Below, in pieces: positions 12,510 to 24,824 of a stretch of DNA of 64,000 nucleotides (position 1 is the first letter of the stretch; each line of letters opens with the position of its first letter). Origin of the DNA: Gnetum montanum (Eukaryota; Streptophyta; Gnetopsida; Gnetales; Gnetaceae); contig MNCI01006123.1 in assembly GCA_015680685.1 (NCBI GenBank), forward strand, positions 58,442 through 122,441, in the 5' to 3' direction. The notes under the pieces were generated by a model. The model was not told the origin of the DNA, did not search any database, and saw only the letters and a program-made list of their open reading frames with translations. The translations under genes and the position numbers were made by a program.

Positions 12510-13988
12510 TGTTGCAACCAAAAACCTCAGTCACTAGAAAGAACTAAGGATCCTCGGTGTAGCAATTTCCCAACCCTGAATCCCTAGGGCCTTTGCAAGA
12601 GAAATGGGATTCAAGGTGCTCTGGTCAATCCAGTAGATCAACTAAGGACTTATGAAATGCAAATTGTGGAAATACAAATAGGTCCAAATAATGCACAGAA
12701 AATAAATTTATATTTGAACACAAAACTCAAAACTTAAAACTTTATTGAGAAAGAATAAAGTGTAAGTTAGAGAAATGTGTACAAATGATGCCTGGATGGG
12801 CAAAAAAGGGGATTCACTTATGCAAGAGTTGAAATCCCATTGAACTTTTTGTGATCTACTCCCTGATTCAAGTGCTAAGCCACTCCTAATGCTATTAAAC
12901 CTTCCTTCACTATTGCAACCTTAAATATACAAGTTGGGTCACCACTGGAGTGAGAAAAGTGAAGACATTAGATGCTAGGTTACTCCACACTAGGGTATGG
13001 AAATCCCATAAGTGCAATGTTGACATCCAAAATCCACAAATCTCAAGTCTATAGTGCTTCCCCACTAGGATTCTAGAGAATGCAAGTATAGGAACCTGCA
13101 AGAGATCTTGAGTGCTTGAGAATGCCCCAAGTGTGGAATTATGAACAATGATGTGTGTATGCCAAAAATTGCTTGATAATGCTAAACTTGCTCAAAATTG
13201 CTAAACCTTGAGAAAATTTCTGAACTTGTAAACAGTGTTGGAGGCTAGTTTTTATAGGTTCTTTGGGCCATGAATGGGGCTGCAAAATGGCTATGATTTG
13301 GCTGCAAATTGGCGGTAAATTAGCTACAAAATGGCTGAGAATGGCTACAAATTGGTTGCTAATTTGCCACCAAATTCAAGTGATATGGGTACCCAAATTT
13401 GGTGGGTTACTATACATAGTAAGTTCTTCCCCCATGGTTATTTCATTTACTATAAATAGTAATCGAGGCACACCTTCCATGTTGGAGAAAAGCTTCTATG
13501 CTAATCTCTCCAGTATGCTTGCTAAAGTGGCTAGTCAATGTTGAAGTGCATGAAGTGATGAAATTTTGCTTTTATGGATTCCATGTTGGGGGAATTGAGT
13601 TTTTCATGTTGGGAATGAAGCCTCAATGCTAGGAAGAAACTTTCACTTTTGTTTGGGTGGGGGGAGGAGGAGTTTCTAGGCTATGCATGTGGTCTCCACA
13701 TTGAGGGGGAAAGGTTTCCAAAACCCCCACCCTTCCACACTAGGGGTAGGTGAGATCTACCCCTGCATCTATTTCCAATGTAGAAAAATGTATAGGCCCC
13801 GCGCCCCCCCCCCCCAATAAAACCCATCAAATTGCCTTTTTTAGCATTTCAAAAGGCATTTTTAACCACCCCTACCAAGCCCAAATATAGATAGTAGATG
13901 ACCTTTTTTCACTTGGAGAATGAAGCTTTGACCACTTATGAAGCACTTTTTAGCCCCAAAAGTATAAAGTATGTGAAATTTCCCCATT
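12510..13988 (-). repeat. T2 5' LTR, truncated at its U3 end
   Basis: The 3' end (plus TGTTGCAACC at 12,510) adjoins the primer site. A TATA box (TATAAAAA on the minus strand) lies at 13,250-13,256. Just upstream of it in U3 are repeated CTACAAATTGGC and GGCTGCAAAATGGC-like units (13,263-13,370), also found in T3. Alignment with the T3 LTR stops at about 13,988, roughly 100 bp short of the expected TGAAACACC start, so the outermost part is deleted. A C-run is at 13,803-13,815. Confidence 0.75.
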
Positions 13989-14747
13989 TGAATTTGATTT
14001 TTAGAAACCACATGTCCTTCTTGAAGAAATGACCCTTCTTTACATTAATCAAAAAATGTACCTCTAATTTTAAAAGTCCTCTTCTCAAGTGATTCAACTA
14101 CTCCTTAAAATTAGAACTATACACCAAAATATCATCAAAGAAGATAATACAACACTTACCAATCAAATCCTTGAGAACATTATGCATCAACTTCAAGAAT
14201 GTAGCAGGTGCATTTGTAAGCCCAAATGGCATCATCAATTACTTAAATAATCCATCTAGTATCTTGAAAGCTATCTTCCATTCATGATTAGGCTTGATTT
14301 AAATTTGAATTTGACATTTAGAATATCATCCCTTCTTAGAATAGGAAACATGTATCTTACTATTATCCTATTCACATCCCTCAAATAAATGCATATTCTT
14401 CATTCATCACTATTCTTCTTTGGCATAAGTATAGTTGGAACTACATGAGTTCAAATGAATTCTCTGACAAAATCATTTTTAAGTAACTCCTCTACTTGCC
14501 TTTGTAATTTTTCCCATTGATTTAGTGCCATATACTATGCCCTCTTATTTGGAATAGTAGCACTAGGGATGAAATCAAATTGATGTCAAACATTTCTCAT
14601 TGGTGGGAATTCATCCAGTCTCCCATTAAACACCTTAAGAAATTAGTCCTTAAATCCTAACACACTTTTTGAAAGTTGTACACGCATGACATCATGGTTA
14701 GAGGAAATAGTTAATACAACAACAAAACCAAAACTAACTTCATCATG
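13989..14747 (-). pseudogene. K2: chromovirus reverse transcriptase fragment
   Basis: The minus strand gives ordered RT pieces: EFPPMRNV.HQFDFIPSA, LNQWEKLQRQVEELL, VVPTILMPKKNSDE, FPILRRDDIL, then [15 protein letters not shown] and [11 protein letters not shown]. These are the fingers, palm and active site of a chromovirus RT, of a different type from K1. Both ends are cut, by the T2 LTR remnant on the left and the T3 LTR on the right, so K2 may be the common host sequence for both insertions. Confidence 0.75.
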
Positions 14748-16203
14748 TGTTGCAATCAAAAAATTTGATCAAGGGAAAATCGAAAGTTTTGGCATAGCAG
14801 CCTAAACCTTGAATCCCCAAGGCCTCCCAAAAAATGGGATTTGAGGTATCCTAGATGGTCTAGAAGATCACTGAGGGACTTATGAAATGCAAAATGAATA
14901 ATGCCAAAGAAAAATGAAAACCTAGAAATTGAGAAGAGAATACAAATTACACACAAATTATAAAACTTTATTGAAAAGAAATAAAGAAAGAGTTCAAAGA
15001 TTATGTAAAAATGTTGCTCATAGAAGAGCAAAGCATGTTCACTTTGACAAAAGTTCAAGATTCATTGGTGTTGATGTAATCACCTCCACAATCTAGATGT
15101 CCTGCCATACTTAGTGCTATTCAACCTCTTTTACTACTATTCCAAATCTACAACAATGGTCACTGTTGGGGGGTTGAGAAATGTGGAAAATTTTGGCTAT
15201 TAAAATTCTCCACACTGGGAGTTGGGTTTCCCAAGAGCATAGTGTAGAAATTGAAAATCCACAATTCTCAAGGAGGTAATAAGGCTACAGGGGTTTCACA
15301 ATGGGAGGCTCTAAGAAGATACATTTTTGGAAGGTTACAAGATCTCTTAGAGGTCAAAAATGCTATATTGCTCAAAATGCAAAAGTGTGGAACTTTAGAA
15401 TGATGTTGCTATTTTGGTTTTATAGGTTTTTGGCCATGCAATGGACTACAAATTAGCTACAATTTGGCTATCATGTAGTTGCAAATTGGCTATAAGTTTG
15501 CTACAAATTTCTGCCACATATAAGTAATATGGGTGTCCAAATTCAAGGGTTACCATATATAGTAAATGCTAAACCCTCATAGCCATAAATAGTAATGGGG
15601 TACACCATCTACACTAGAGGGAGATCTTCTACCCCTGGCTTTCAAATTTCCTTATTGGAATGCATGGTCAATGTTGAAGTACATGGAGTGTTGGAATCTA
15701 GTCTTTGTGGCTTCTATGTTGGGGGGGAGGGGGTTTGAGCATGCATCAACGCTAGGAAGATGGAGCTTCAACATTGGAAAAGAAAGTTGAATTACCATCC
15801 ACACTGGACATTGTGAATTGCTCACCCTTCCATGCTAAGATCTACCCCTCCACAATGGGAATAGGTGACCTGCATTCCTCCATGCTGGGGGTAGGTGAGA
15901 TCTATCCTCTTGTTAATGCTTCCAACATAGAAAAGTATATACCCCTATAAAAGCCATCAAATTTCCAATTTTGGCATCCTAAAAGGCATTTTTGACCATC
16001 CCTCCAAGCCCAAATATAAACACTAGGTGACTTTTTCAAATGAGGCGTTGATCACTTATGAGGCATTTTTTAACCTCAAAAGTATGAAATATATGAGATT
16101 TTTCCTCATAGGTTACAATATTCACATTTACAATGAATTTTAGCCTTAGTTTTCATGGGATGGTGTTACAAAGGTTACAAAATGGAAATTTGGTGGCGTT
16201 TCG
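14748..16203 (-). repeat. T3 3' LTR
   Basis: The inner edge is set by the polypurine tract at 16,204 and the outer edge by TGTTGCAATC at 14,748 (LTR end on the minus strand). The TATA box is TATAAAACC on the minus strand at about 15,417-15,424. U3 contains ACAAATTAGC/ACAAATTGGC-type units at 15,440-15,515 and several short CCACACTGG/CCATGCTGGG-type units, the same classes as in the T2 LTR, so T2 and T3 are one subfamily. Confidence 0.8.
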
Positions 16204-16222
16204 TTGGCCCCTCTTTGTTGGT
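16204..16222 (-). other. T3 polypurine tract
   Basis: The minus strand reads AACAAAGAGGGGCC directly before the LTR start. The 60 bp upstream (16,223-16,275) carry the family block with TATTCTTTTTCAG and GCCTCTCGAG, also found in T4, T6 and T7. This is the expected primer for plus-strand DNA synthesis. Confidence 0.8.
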
Positions 16223-16990
16223 ATCTATAGGATTGACTCGAGAGGCACTGAAAAAGAATACAAAATACCATTGCAGGTTCACCATGGATGATCCCTCTCC
16301 ATGCTTGATCCAGTTTCAAACCATGCCAAAGAGTGCTTGTGATGATGGAATAGGACTATGATGAGATGATGGTTTGAGGTCATTAGGGAGATGGTCATGG
16401 AGGTTAACAATGCATTTCAAGTATTGACATCATGGCTATGGAGTGACACTGATATTTTTTGAAGTGTAGGTCACTTAGAAAATACATTTGAGGATCCAAT
16501 CATTTCGCTCCAAGGTTGGTTTGACCATTGGGCTTTGAGGCTTCATTGGTCATTTAGCTTCTTGTTGATTTGCTTCTCCTTTTTGTTTTTATTTTGTGGG
16601 GTGAAACCTTCATTAGGTTTCATTGCCAAGGTAGGTTTGATATAGTTTTCCTATTGAATGAGTTGCATTACACTCAACAGACTTGGGGGGTTATCCCATC
16701 GAATGAGATGTATTACACTCAATGGACTTAATTATTTTTCCACTAAATCAACTATGTTACATTCAAGTGGACTTGAGAATGGAGCATGATGAATAGATAT
16801 CATATGGCTATAGTGCATGAGTAGCAAACATAGGCCAACATTATTTTCCAAGGTATGGAAGGCCATAATCAGGTTATGAGGTTAGGCTTGAGAAGTGGTA
16901 CTAGATGGAGGATAATGGTATAAGCACTCTTGACAAAGCAAGATAAACTCACCCAATTTTACACATTGAGATCATGTGGTGACTTTCTAC

Positions 16991-17030
16991 CTTAATGAAT
17001 TACACCCTTGCAATGGATTTAGGCTTCATC
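16991..17030 (-). other. T3 conserved mini-exon-like block in the 3' region
   Basis: On the minus strand a T-rich GTTGTGTTTGTAG acceptor precedes a 40-nt block that ends in AAG followed by the donor GTAGAAAG. Homologous blocks occur in T4, T6 and T7 at the same place between pol and the polypurine tract. I see no coding capacity. The rest of 16,223-17,546 has no gene. Confidence 0.5.
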
Positions 17031-17099
17031 CTACAAACACAACTCCAAGAGGACAAGAAAACCAAGCAAATAGAGCATGTTATAATATTACAATGTATA

Positions 17100-17490
17100 C
17101 AAGTCAGATAGAATGATAAAACCAAGCTACGAAAGTTAACAATGTTGCCAGTTTAAGGCTGTGATGGGTCATGGTACCAATTTAAGGCCTTGGCAGGCCA
17201 TGGTGCTAATTTAAGGTTACAGAGGATAGTATTACCAGTTTAAGAAATCAACAAGCCATGTTGCTAGTTTAAGATCATAATGGATCATGGTACCAATTTA
17301 AGGCCTCAATAGGTTGTGCTGCTAGTTCAAGGTTTTAGTGGTGCTAGTTTAAGGCCTCAGCAGGTTGTGGAATTGGATTAATGCTTCAATAGGCCATGTT
17401 GCCAATATAAGGTTGTAGAAAATCGTGGTGTTGGTTTAAAGCCTTGGTAGGCCATGGTGCAGGTTTAAGGCCTTGATAGGCCGTGTTGAA
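17100..17490 (-). repeat. T3 post-pol CTTAAACTGGC-type repeat array
   Basis: About ten degenerate copies of a motif, on the minus strand GGCCTGCCAAGGCCTTAAATTGG-like, follow each other at intervals of about 25-45 bp with variable sequence between. The same array follows pol in T4, T6 and T7. Confidence 0.75.
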
Positions 17491-17546
17491 GCAGGCTCAC
17501 TTGTTGATGGTTGTCAACTTCATGGTTGTTGTAAGCTACATGTAGG

Positions 17547-20500
17547 TTACATGTAATGAGGCTTTAAATAGGAATGGTTGACCAGATTGACCAACTCATT
17601 CCCATCCATGTCGACTATCCTGAATTCTCCATTATCGTAGGCTCTGGTGATAAGAAATGACCCTTCCTAGTTGGTTGAGAATTTATCCACATGCTCATGG
17701 ATGGATTTGAGGACTAGGTCACCTTCCTTGATCTTACACTTGATCAAGTTATAATGGTGCTATTGTTTCTACCTCTCTTGATAATGCTCGATGTGAGCAA
17801 GTTCTTGCACACATTGCTCCTCCACTAAGTTCAAGTCTAATGTTCGCAACTCCTTCCTTTTTTCATCATTAATGAAGTTATTCAAGGCTACTTGAAGCGA
17901 TGGTGCATGAAATTCAAGAGGTAAAATATCTTCAAAACCATAAACCAAGCTATAAGGTGTTACACCAATTACCATATGATAGGCCCAATGTGCATGGATA
18001 AGCCACTCATGCCATTTGCACTTGTTGCTATTGAGAATCTTCTTGAGCAAGTTGATGATGGCCTTGTTGCTTACTTCTACTTTTCCATTAGCTTAAGGGT
18101 AATAAGGTGATGAAAAATAATTTTTAATGCCTAGGTTATGACAAAAATCCTTCATTTCTTGGCTACTAAATTATGTTCAATTATCTATAACTATGGTCAC
18201 ATGTATGCCAGAATAGGCTACAATGTTATCTAGAATGAATTTACAGATTTTTTTAGATGTCATCCTTAGGAGAATAGCTTTAACCCACTTAGTAAAAGTA
18301 TTCAATTGCAATGATGATGAAGCTATGAACTATAGAAGACTTAGGCATTATAGGTTTAATTATATCAAACCCTCATCATTAAAATGCCCGTGTTATTTGA
18401 GTGGTATGCAACTGAGTTGGTAGTACATGTATCAGGTTAGTATGTTTTTGACATGTATCACAATGCTTAATCTTCTACAGGTAGTCGCTTTCCATATGGG
18501 GCTAGTAATAGCCTAACTTTTCAATCTTAATGGCCATAGATCTAGGTCCTATATTTCCCCAAAAAACACATTATGAACCTCCTCTAGGATTATTCTGGCT
18601 TTGATTTTACCTAAGCACTTTAATAATAAACCATCATAGGACTGTTGGCATAATGTATTATCACCTACAATGACATACTGCTTCCCTCATTTGTGTATAG
18701 CATCCTTTTAAGTAGTAGTTAGGGCTTATGAGGATTCATCATGCATAAATAAAACTTTGATATTATCATACTACTCCTTGGCAGGAGTGGTATGAACTAT
18801 GGCCACATAGGTATCCTTAGCATTCTACATGATGGGGATAGCATAGTCCATTGTTAAGGGGGATAAATTACTAAACACATCTAGTGTTACACTGAGGGCT
18901 AATGTTGCAATTACATCAACCATGGTGTTCTCATTTTAGGGTATGTGTTGAATCTTAACATCTATAAGTTGTTGTAACAATTTCTTTCCTATGTCATAGT
19001 AAGGTTGTAAGTGTTTGGCATTACATGCATAGACCTCAGTTACTTGGTTAACAAAAAGTTGTGAATCACCTCTAATCATTAATTTCTTGATTCCTAGGTC
19101 ATGAGCTACCATCATCCCTTTGAGAAAATGCTCATACTCTACTATGTTGTTGGTACATGGAAAATCAAAATGGTAGGTGAAGGATCAGATTTCACTAGAT
19201 GGGAATGTTATGATGATAGCGACACTAGGTCGATGGGTAGTTTAAGCCTGGACAAAATGCATGACTACCTCATAGTCCTTGAACACTTGGATAATTAAGT
19301 TGATACGTTCATTAGGGAACTCAAGATCTATGGTTGTTTGGTCATCAATAGGTGAAATAGTAAGTTGTACGACTATAGCTCCACCTTTTGTGGAGGATTG
19401 AGAGATGTAATGAAGGTCAAATTCTATTATTATGGCTTTCCATTGGACTATATAGCTACTCTCATAGATATTGGTGGTTATAACTCTAAGTACATTATCC
19501 TTGCAAATGACATTGACTTAGCTTCTGAATACATAGTATCTCTACTTCTTCAATGAGAAGATTATTGCTAGACAATACTTCTCCACTTCAATGTAATAGG
19601 TCTCATGGGCAACTAGTGCATGGCTAAGGTAGTATATTGGAATCTCTACTCCATCATCATGTTTCTAACAAAGTAGAGAAGCAATTAATGTGTTGGACAT
19701 GACAAGGTAGATATAAAAAGGTTTTCCCTCTTGCAGAGGATAGACTATCAGCAATTACGCCAACTCTTGCTTAAGGTTTTTAAAGGCTTCTTGGCATTGA
19801 TCTATTCACTCATAGTGAATCCCTTTCTTAAGTAACTATTGCATAGGTTGTAGTTTATTTGTAAGCCTAGTGATAAACCTACAGATAAATTGTAATATAC
19901 ATTGTACTCCTTGAAGCTCCTTAAGGTTGGTAGGTAGTACTAATTTGGATATGGCATAAACTTTATTAGGATTGACATGTATCCCTAATTTAAATACTAC
20001 AAAGCCAAGCATCTTACCAGTCTTGATACCAAAGACACACTTGTTGGGATTAAGCCTAAGCTCATACTTGAGGCATCATTTAAGAACAATATCTAGGTCA
20101 TTAGCATGATTGTTGGCCAATTTGGACTTAGTAGTTATATTATCCATGTAATTGTTGAGAAAACCTAGCATGTAATCACTAAAGATATAGGTCATGGCTG
20201 TCTAGTAAGTTGCTCTTGCATTCTTAAGGCCAAAGGGCACAATAGTATAGCAAAAGGTACACCAAGGGGTTATGAAAGTCATGCTAAGTTGATGGTTTGG
20301 GTTGATCCTAATCTAGTTATATCCTAAGAATCCATCCATAAAGGAAAATAAGGCATGTTCAGCCATAGTATCAATAAGTTGATCAATACTAAGCAAAGGA
20401 AAGCCATCCTTGATGGTTGCCTTATTTAAGTCTTAGAAATTAATGCAAATACGTATACTCCCATTTTTCCTAGGGACTACCACAGTGTTGGACACCCATT

Positions 20501-21013
20501 CTATATAGTTAACAACCCTAATGAGACTAGCTTGGTAGAGTTTTGTGATTTCATCGTAGATTTCCAAGGCCAAATAAGGTTTAATTTTAGTAATTTTTGT
20601 TTAACTGGTCTAATTCTAGGATCTAGTATGATGTTATGTTGTACTAGGCATGGGTATAAACCTAGCATATCTTCATATGACCAAGTGAAGGCCTTAATAT
20701 TTCCTTGTAGGACCTTGGTGATGTCTTCAGCCTATTGAGGTTGCAATGAGAAACTTAGCTTTAGTGTTTTCTCCTAACCATTGTGTGTTGTGACATGAAC
20801 CTTAATCAAAGGGTCTTTAGTTATGTGTCTTGCCTTTAAGTCAATACTTTTAACTAGGGTTTTAGGCTATTCTAGAGCTTTCTCTATTGAGGCTATGTGG
20901 TTGAAAAGACACTCAGGCTCAAGGTTCATACAGTCAAGGTTAATACACCATTTAACATTACCATGTGGCCCACTTAAGCTCAAAGGAAAAATGATATGCT
21001 CCCACGTACTCAT
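17547..21013 (-). pseudogene. T3 pol (RT, RNase H, archaeal-type RNase H, integrase)
   Basis: The start is the ATG at 21,013 (MSTWEHIIFPLSLSGPHG), matching the pol starts of T5 and T6. RT pieces cover 20,990-19,900 and the RNase H parts about 19,800-18,900. Integrase ends with INLLKKILNSNKCKWHEW, TPYSLVYGFEDILPLEF and a C-terminal NLVNHSYLKPHYM with a stop at 17,547. There are many stops and frameshifts. Pol would copy, trim and integrate the element. It is separated from gag-protease, so this family lacks the usual single Gag-Pol frame. Confidence 0.8.
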
Positions 21014-22469
21014 ACTTCAGTCTTACATATCAACCATAATCACATTAAGTGGCACTTGGGTGAAGATGAGTAAATAATTAAAAAGGCTATAAATTATGCA
21101 AACAAAATATGCTAATCTAATGCCAAATAGAATGTGAAAGGGATCATATAAGGTTATAAGAAAGGTAGATATAGGTAGATGAAATGGAATAAAGAATAAA
21201 AATAAGGTCAAAACAAGGTTACAATTGGTCACAAGCTTTCCAGTTTAAGTCCATAATGAACCATGATGCCAACGTAGAATCTTAGCACACTATGATGCCA
21301 GTTTAAGGCCTTTACAGGCCATGATGCTAGTTTAAGGCCTTAGTGGGCCATGGTTACATGGTGCCAAATGGTGGTTAGGGAAGGTCAAGCCCAATCATTC
21401 AATACCAATCAAAGGCTAAACAAGATCATACATGGCTATAATAAAGAAATAATAGTATTATCAAGGCTAAGTAAGGTCAACAATGCAGCAATGGTCAAAA
21501 TAGGTTATTATGATAAAACAAGGCTAAAACAAGAAAAAGTAGGATACATATGATAAATCTTGGTCAAAATATGGTCAAAAGGGATTAGATTTTACTAGTT
21601 ATGGCCCTTAGCAGGCTATGGTTTAAGGCTACAAGATTGTTAGGCAAGTTTGGGCATTAACAGAGGTTCCTTTTAGGATGTCTAGGGCTAAAAATCAAGG
21701 GCTTTAAAGCTTCCACACTAGACCCCCCCTATTTCCATGCTAGCTAGTGTAAAAGGTGTAATCCGTAGAATGAAAGAAACTTCCAATCAACTTTCCAAGC
21801 TTGTTTTGATCAAATTTTAACATATGATGGTTTGCATGTTAGCATATTGACTAGGGAAGGGAATGGACTAGTTTTGGCATTAGTTTCAACCCTTGTAATC
21901 CTTCTTTTGAGCCTAAAAATTTCTTCCATGCTAGATCCATGATAGCCAACATGGAAGAGGTGATCTCCATCATTGAAAATAATCAAAATGGATTATGTGT
22001 TGTCCAGAGGATCTAAATCAAGATTCTGAGGCCTTCCCAAGGTAGCGTAGGGCTAGATCTATCAAAATTGGTCACTTTGGAGCTTAGAAAAAGCTAAAAA
22101 GTAGGCTTTGAAGCTTCACCCCCTTTAATCCATGCTAGCCAGAATGGATGGATGGCTCTTAACATGCATAATCTAGATCTAGGTCAAAACAAGATCAAAC
22201 AAGGTTTCATAGGCATCTAGAACCAAGATCTGATAGTTTTGCATCCCTTAGTTGTGTTCTAAGGCCATCTCAAAGGGTTTTGAGTGTAAAAGTAATTTGG
22301 AATATCTTCTCCCCATTTTTCCATGTTGAGCATGATGGATTCAACATGGAAGAATGGGGATGCACTTGTTCTTTAGCTTTAGGATGGTATGCGAGCCCAT
22401 TGACTAGGATTCTAGGTTTGTAGACTATGATTTCTCATGTTTTTAGTTGATTTTGGATATGTTTGGAGG
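21014..22469. other. T3 region upstream of pol (no gene seen)
   Basis: By analogy with T5 and T6 this should be the divergent spacer between pol and the antisense gene. Two or three CTTAAACTGGC-type copies lie at 21,240-21,350. I could not recognise antisense exon 1 here. The segment 21,690-22,460 holds AT-rich DNA with short inverted repeats built on TTCCATG...CATGGAA and no coding frame. Confidence 0.5.
22319..22351. repeat. Perfect 11-bp inverted repeat
   Basis: TTCCATGTTGA (22,319-22,329) and TCAACATGGAA (22,341-22,351) are exact reverse complements around an 11-base loop. A diverged version with the same outer arms lies near 21,929-21,960. It would form a hairpin; no function can be assigned. 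Confidence 0.75.
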
Positions 22470-24087
22470 TGTAGCGACCAAAAAAATCGGTGGCTAGAAC
22501 ATCGAGAAGTTGCCAAGTGAATAGTTTAACCCTGGATCCATGCGAGGACTGTGCTAGAGAAAAATGGATGCGGGGCACCCTAAACGGTCTGGTCGACCAA
22601 ACATGGACTTAGTTGATGTATCTTAACCTTATGTAAACGTTGTTTCGAAGGCGAGGCATGTGAGGTAAATTGATGATCAATAAATGCAAAATGGAGAAAA
22701 TAATGCAAGAAAACAATAATAGTAAAGAAATAGTAAAACAAACTCAAGTGAAAAAATGCACTGCCCCAAGGTCGCAGATTCTATTCTTTATCTTGTTTGA
22801 AAGGTGTACAAAAGGTCATGCAATGCCAGAGACACACAGAGAACTCAAGGGTAACTAGAATGCTCAAAGGAAATGTCAACTATGCCTTCTAGAAGCCAAC
22901 TTAAAAGCCAACTATAGCAAGAGGCCAACTCTATTTGCTATTAAGTCAATCAAGAAGCAAACTAGGCAATGCAAAAAGCCAACAAGCCAACCGCTCTTGT
23001 CAATGCAACAATGCCAACTCTTTGAATGAAAAGCCAACCCTTTGATCATTTTTTTCTAGGGTATTTATAGGGCTAGAAGCAATCAATAAATGCACCCTGG
23101 ATGCCACATGTCCTAGACCCCACAAGATGTTGACATGGCCGTACCATGTAGGTGTGCGATGCTGGTCATGAATTTAGCTATGCTACAACTATACCTCCGT
23201 GACTACATGTCTGAAGATCAGTGTGCTAACAATGCAAAAAATGGAGCTTATGCTCCAGGACTACGTCTTCCCTACCTTTATGAGTAGGGTTAAGCATAGG
23301 AACAATGTTTTGGGGGTTTGACTGGAGGGTGTGCAAAACAAAGTGAAACTGCTGATTCTGCCAGGGAGATGCTAGAGTGAGAAAGATTGTTGTCAACAAG
23401 TTCTAGAGCTTCCTGAAGACATCTTGATGCTTCTATACTAGTGTTTCATAGCTCACACTGTCAGGCACATTAGCGTAGCATAGCATAGCAGCCAGCGTAT
23501 CCTGCTTTTTCGTTCAATCCTTCATTCTCTAGCAAGAAACTTTGCTCACGGCTTGATGCTAAACAAGGCAGCCAATTTTGGAGGCCGGAGTGTTTTTCGA
23601 GTGTAACTTTCTTATTGGAATCATTTGGAAAGCTAAGATTTTCTACTTTGTATTTGCTATGCTATGCTATGCTACGTAGCGTAGCACTGTGCGTTGAATG
23701 AATCTTCAACTTGTTTTGCCATCATTCTGCCAATTTGCTTTTGGACGCTTGAGTAACTATCTTTTGAGGCTTTGCTATGCTACATAGCGTAGAAAACTTC
23801 TTCACTAGAAAACTTGATGAATTTATTTGCTTATCCCAAACACTTTCAGCCACTCCTAGCATAGTTTCTGAGTAGATTGTCAGCCGAGTGAATTGTCCAG
23901 GTGGGCAGGCCAGAGAGTCCATCGGGCCTATCAGCTTTGGAGATAGAAAACTTGTTGGATTGGATAGTCTAATCTCAGTGCCTATGTTTTCCTGCCAAAC
24001 GTTTATGACACTACAATTGTGGAAGTTCTTGCCTAAATTCCAAGACCTTGGTGAGACATGAGGATCTTGAAATTTTATGGTGTTTCA
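22470..24087 (-). repeat. T4 3' LTR
   Basis: Edges: TGTAGCGACC at 22,470 and ...GTGTTTCA at 24,087, next to the polypurine tract. The TATA box is TATAAATACC on the minus strand (23,062-23,069). Upstream of it in U3, 23,470-23,800 carry the subfamily motif, including a perfect GCTACGTAGC palindrome at 23,671-23,680 and runs of GCTATGCTATGC. Small frames in the LTR are not genes. Confidence 0.85.
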
Positions 24088-24106
24088 TTGACCCCTCTTT
24101 GTCAAC
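24088..24106 (-). other. T4 polypurine tract
   Basis: The minus strand reads GACAAAGAGGGGTCAA before the LTR start TGAAACACC. The upstream block (24,107-24,150, TTTCATATTCTTTGTCAAC) is the family-conserved one. Confidence 0.8.
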
Positions 24107-24781
24107 GTTTGGAGGGTCCTTCTGATAGATGTTGACAAAGAATATGAAACACCATGAGAGACAAGTCACCAACATCACTCTTCGGTGGTTGCTCAAAAGT
24201 TTCTTTGTCATGCTTAGGAGAAACAGGATAGTTGTGCAGGGGAAAGGGGAAAGGGGAAAGGATAGACTTGAGGGAATAGGTTCAGGAAAGGGTAAGATGG
24301 AACTTAGTAGGGTAAGATGGACATCTTTTCTTTTACTACCTTCTAACCTCTCATCAGAATTCTTGGAGAGGATCATTCTGAAACAACGGGTGTGCCATTT
24401 TCTTTGAGCACACACACTTTTTTTTTATGCTTTGGCGCTTTTCTTTTGTTATTTAGCCATATTCATTTGCAAATAGCCTTGTTGTTTCAGGACAGGTGTT
24501 TCCTCCCTGGGATGAGTTGCATTACATCCATGTGGGGCTTTGACCTATCTACAAATGCTTCCCATGCATCAAGTTATGTTACGCATGTTATGGACTTTGG
24601 ATTTGAGCATATGGGAGGGCTTTACACACGTCGAGAAATCTTGTAAAAGGGGTGTGAAAAGGGAAACTGTAGGTTTGAGAAACAAGATGAAGAAGGTTAA
24701 AGGGGAGGTGCAGGATGTGCACTCCAAAGTAGCTAAGCTAGTTAGAGCAGTCATCTCAAAACGATGTGGTGCCCTGTTCTC

Positions 24782-24824
24782 CTTGCGAAACGCATCTCTG
24801 ACCGATGCCGTCTCAGCCCATACG
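24782..24824 (-). other. T4 conserved mini-exon-like block
   Basis: The acceptor GCGCTTGCAG precedes a 43-nt block containing AGAGATGCGTTTCGCAAG, which matches AGAATGCATTTTGCC in T7. The donor is decayed (GAGAAC where T3 and T7 have GTAGRA). The remaining DNA from 24,107 to 25,430 holds no gene I can support. Confidence 0.45.

Larger units (their letters stand above)
4977..13988 (-). mobile_element. T2: old Tat-family element (gag, protease, antisense gene, 5' LTR)
   Basis: On the minus strand the order is LTR (13,988-12,510), primer site, leader, gag (from 11,802), protease (to about 8,205), repeat spacer, and the antisense gene on the plus strand (4,980-7,489). Its pol and 3' LTR would lie beyond the K1 insertion, left of the window. 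The region is very poor in CpG and heavily mutated, so it is among the oldest copies here. It shares the gag-protease-antisense order with T5 and T6, which shows that order is ancestral to the family. Confidence 0.8.
14748..22469 (-). mobile_element. T3: old Tat-family element (3' LTR and pol)
   Basis: On the minus strand, moving up the coordinates, there is the 3' LTR (14,748-16,203), polypurine tract, mini-exon, repeat spacer, pol (17,547-21,013) and the spacer upstream of pol, interrupted at 22,470 by T4. Its antisense gene, gag and 5' LTR lie beyond T4, outside the window. Decay is heavy and CpGs are rare. Confidence 0.8.
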
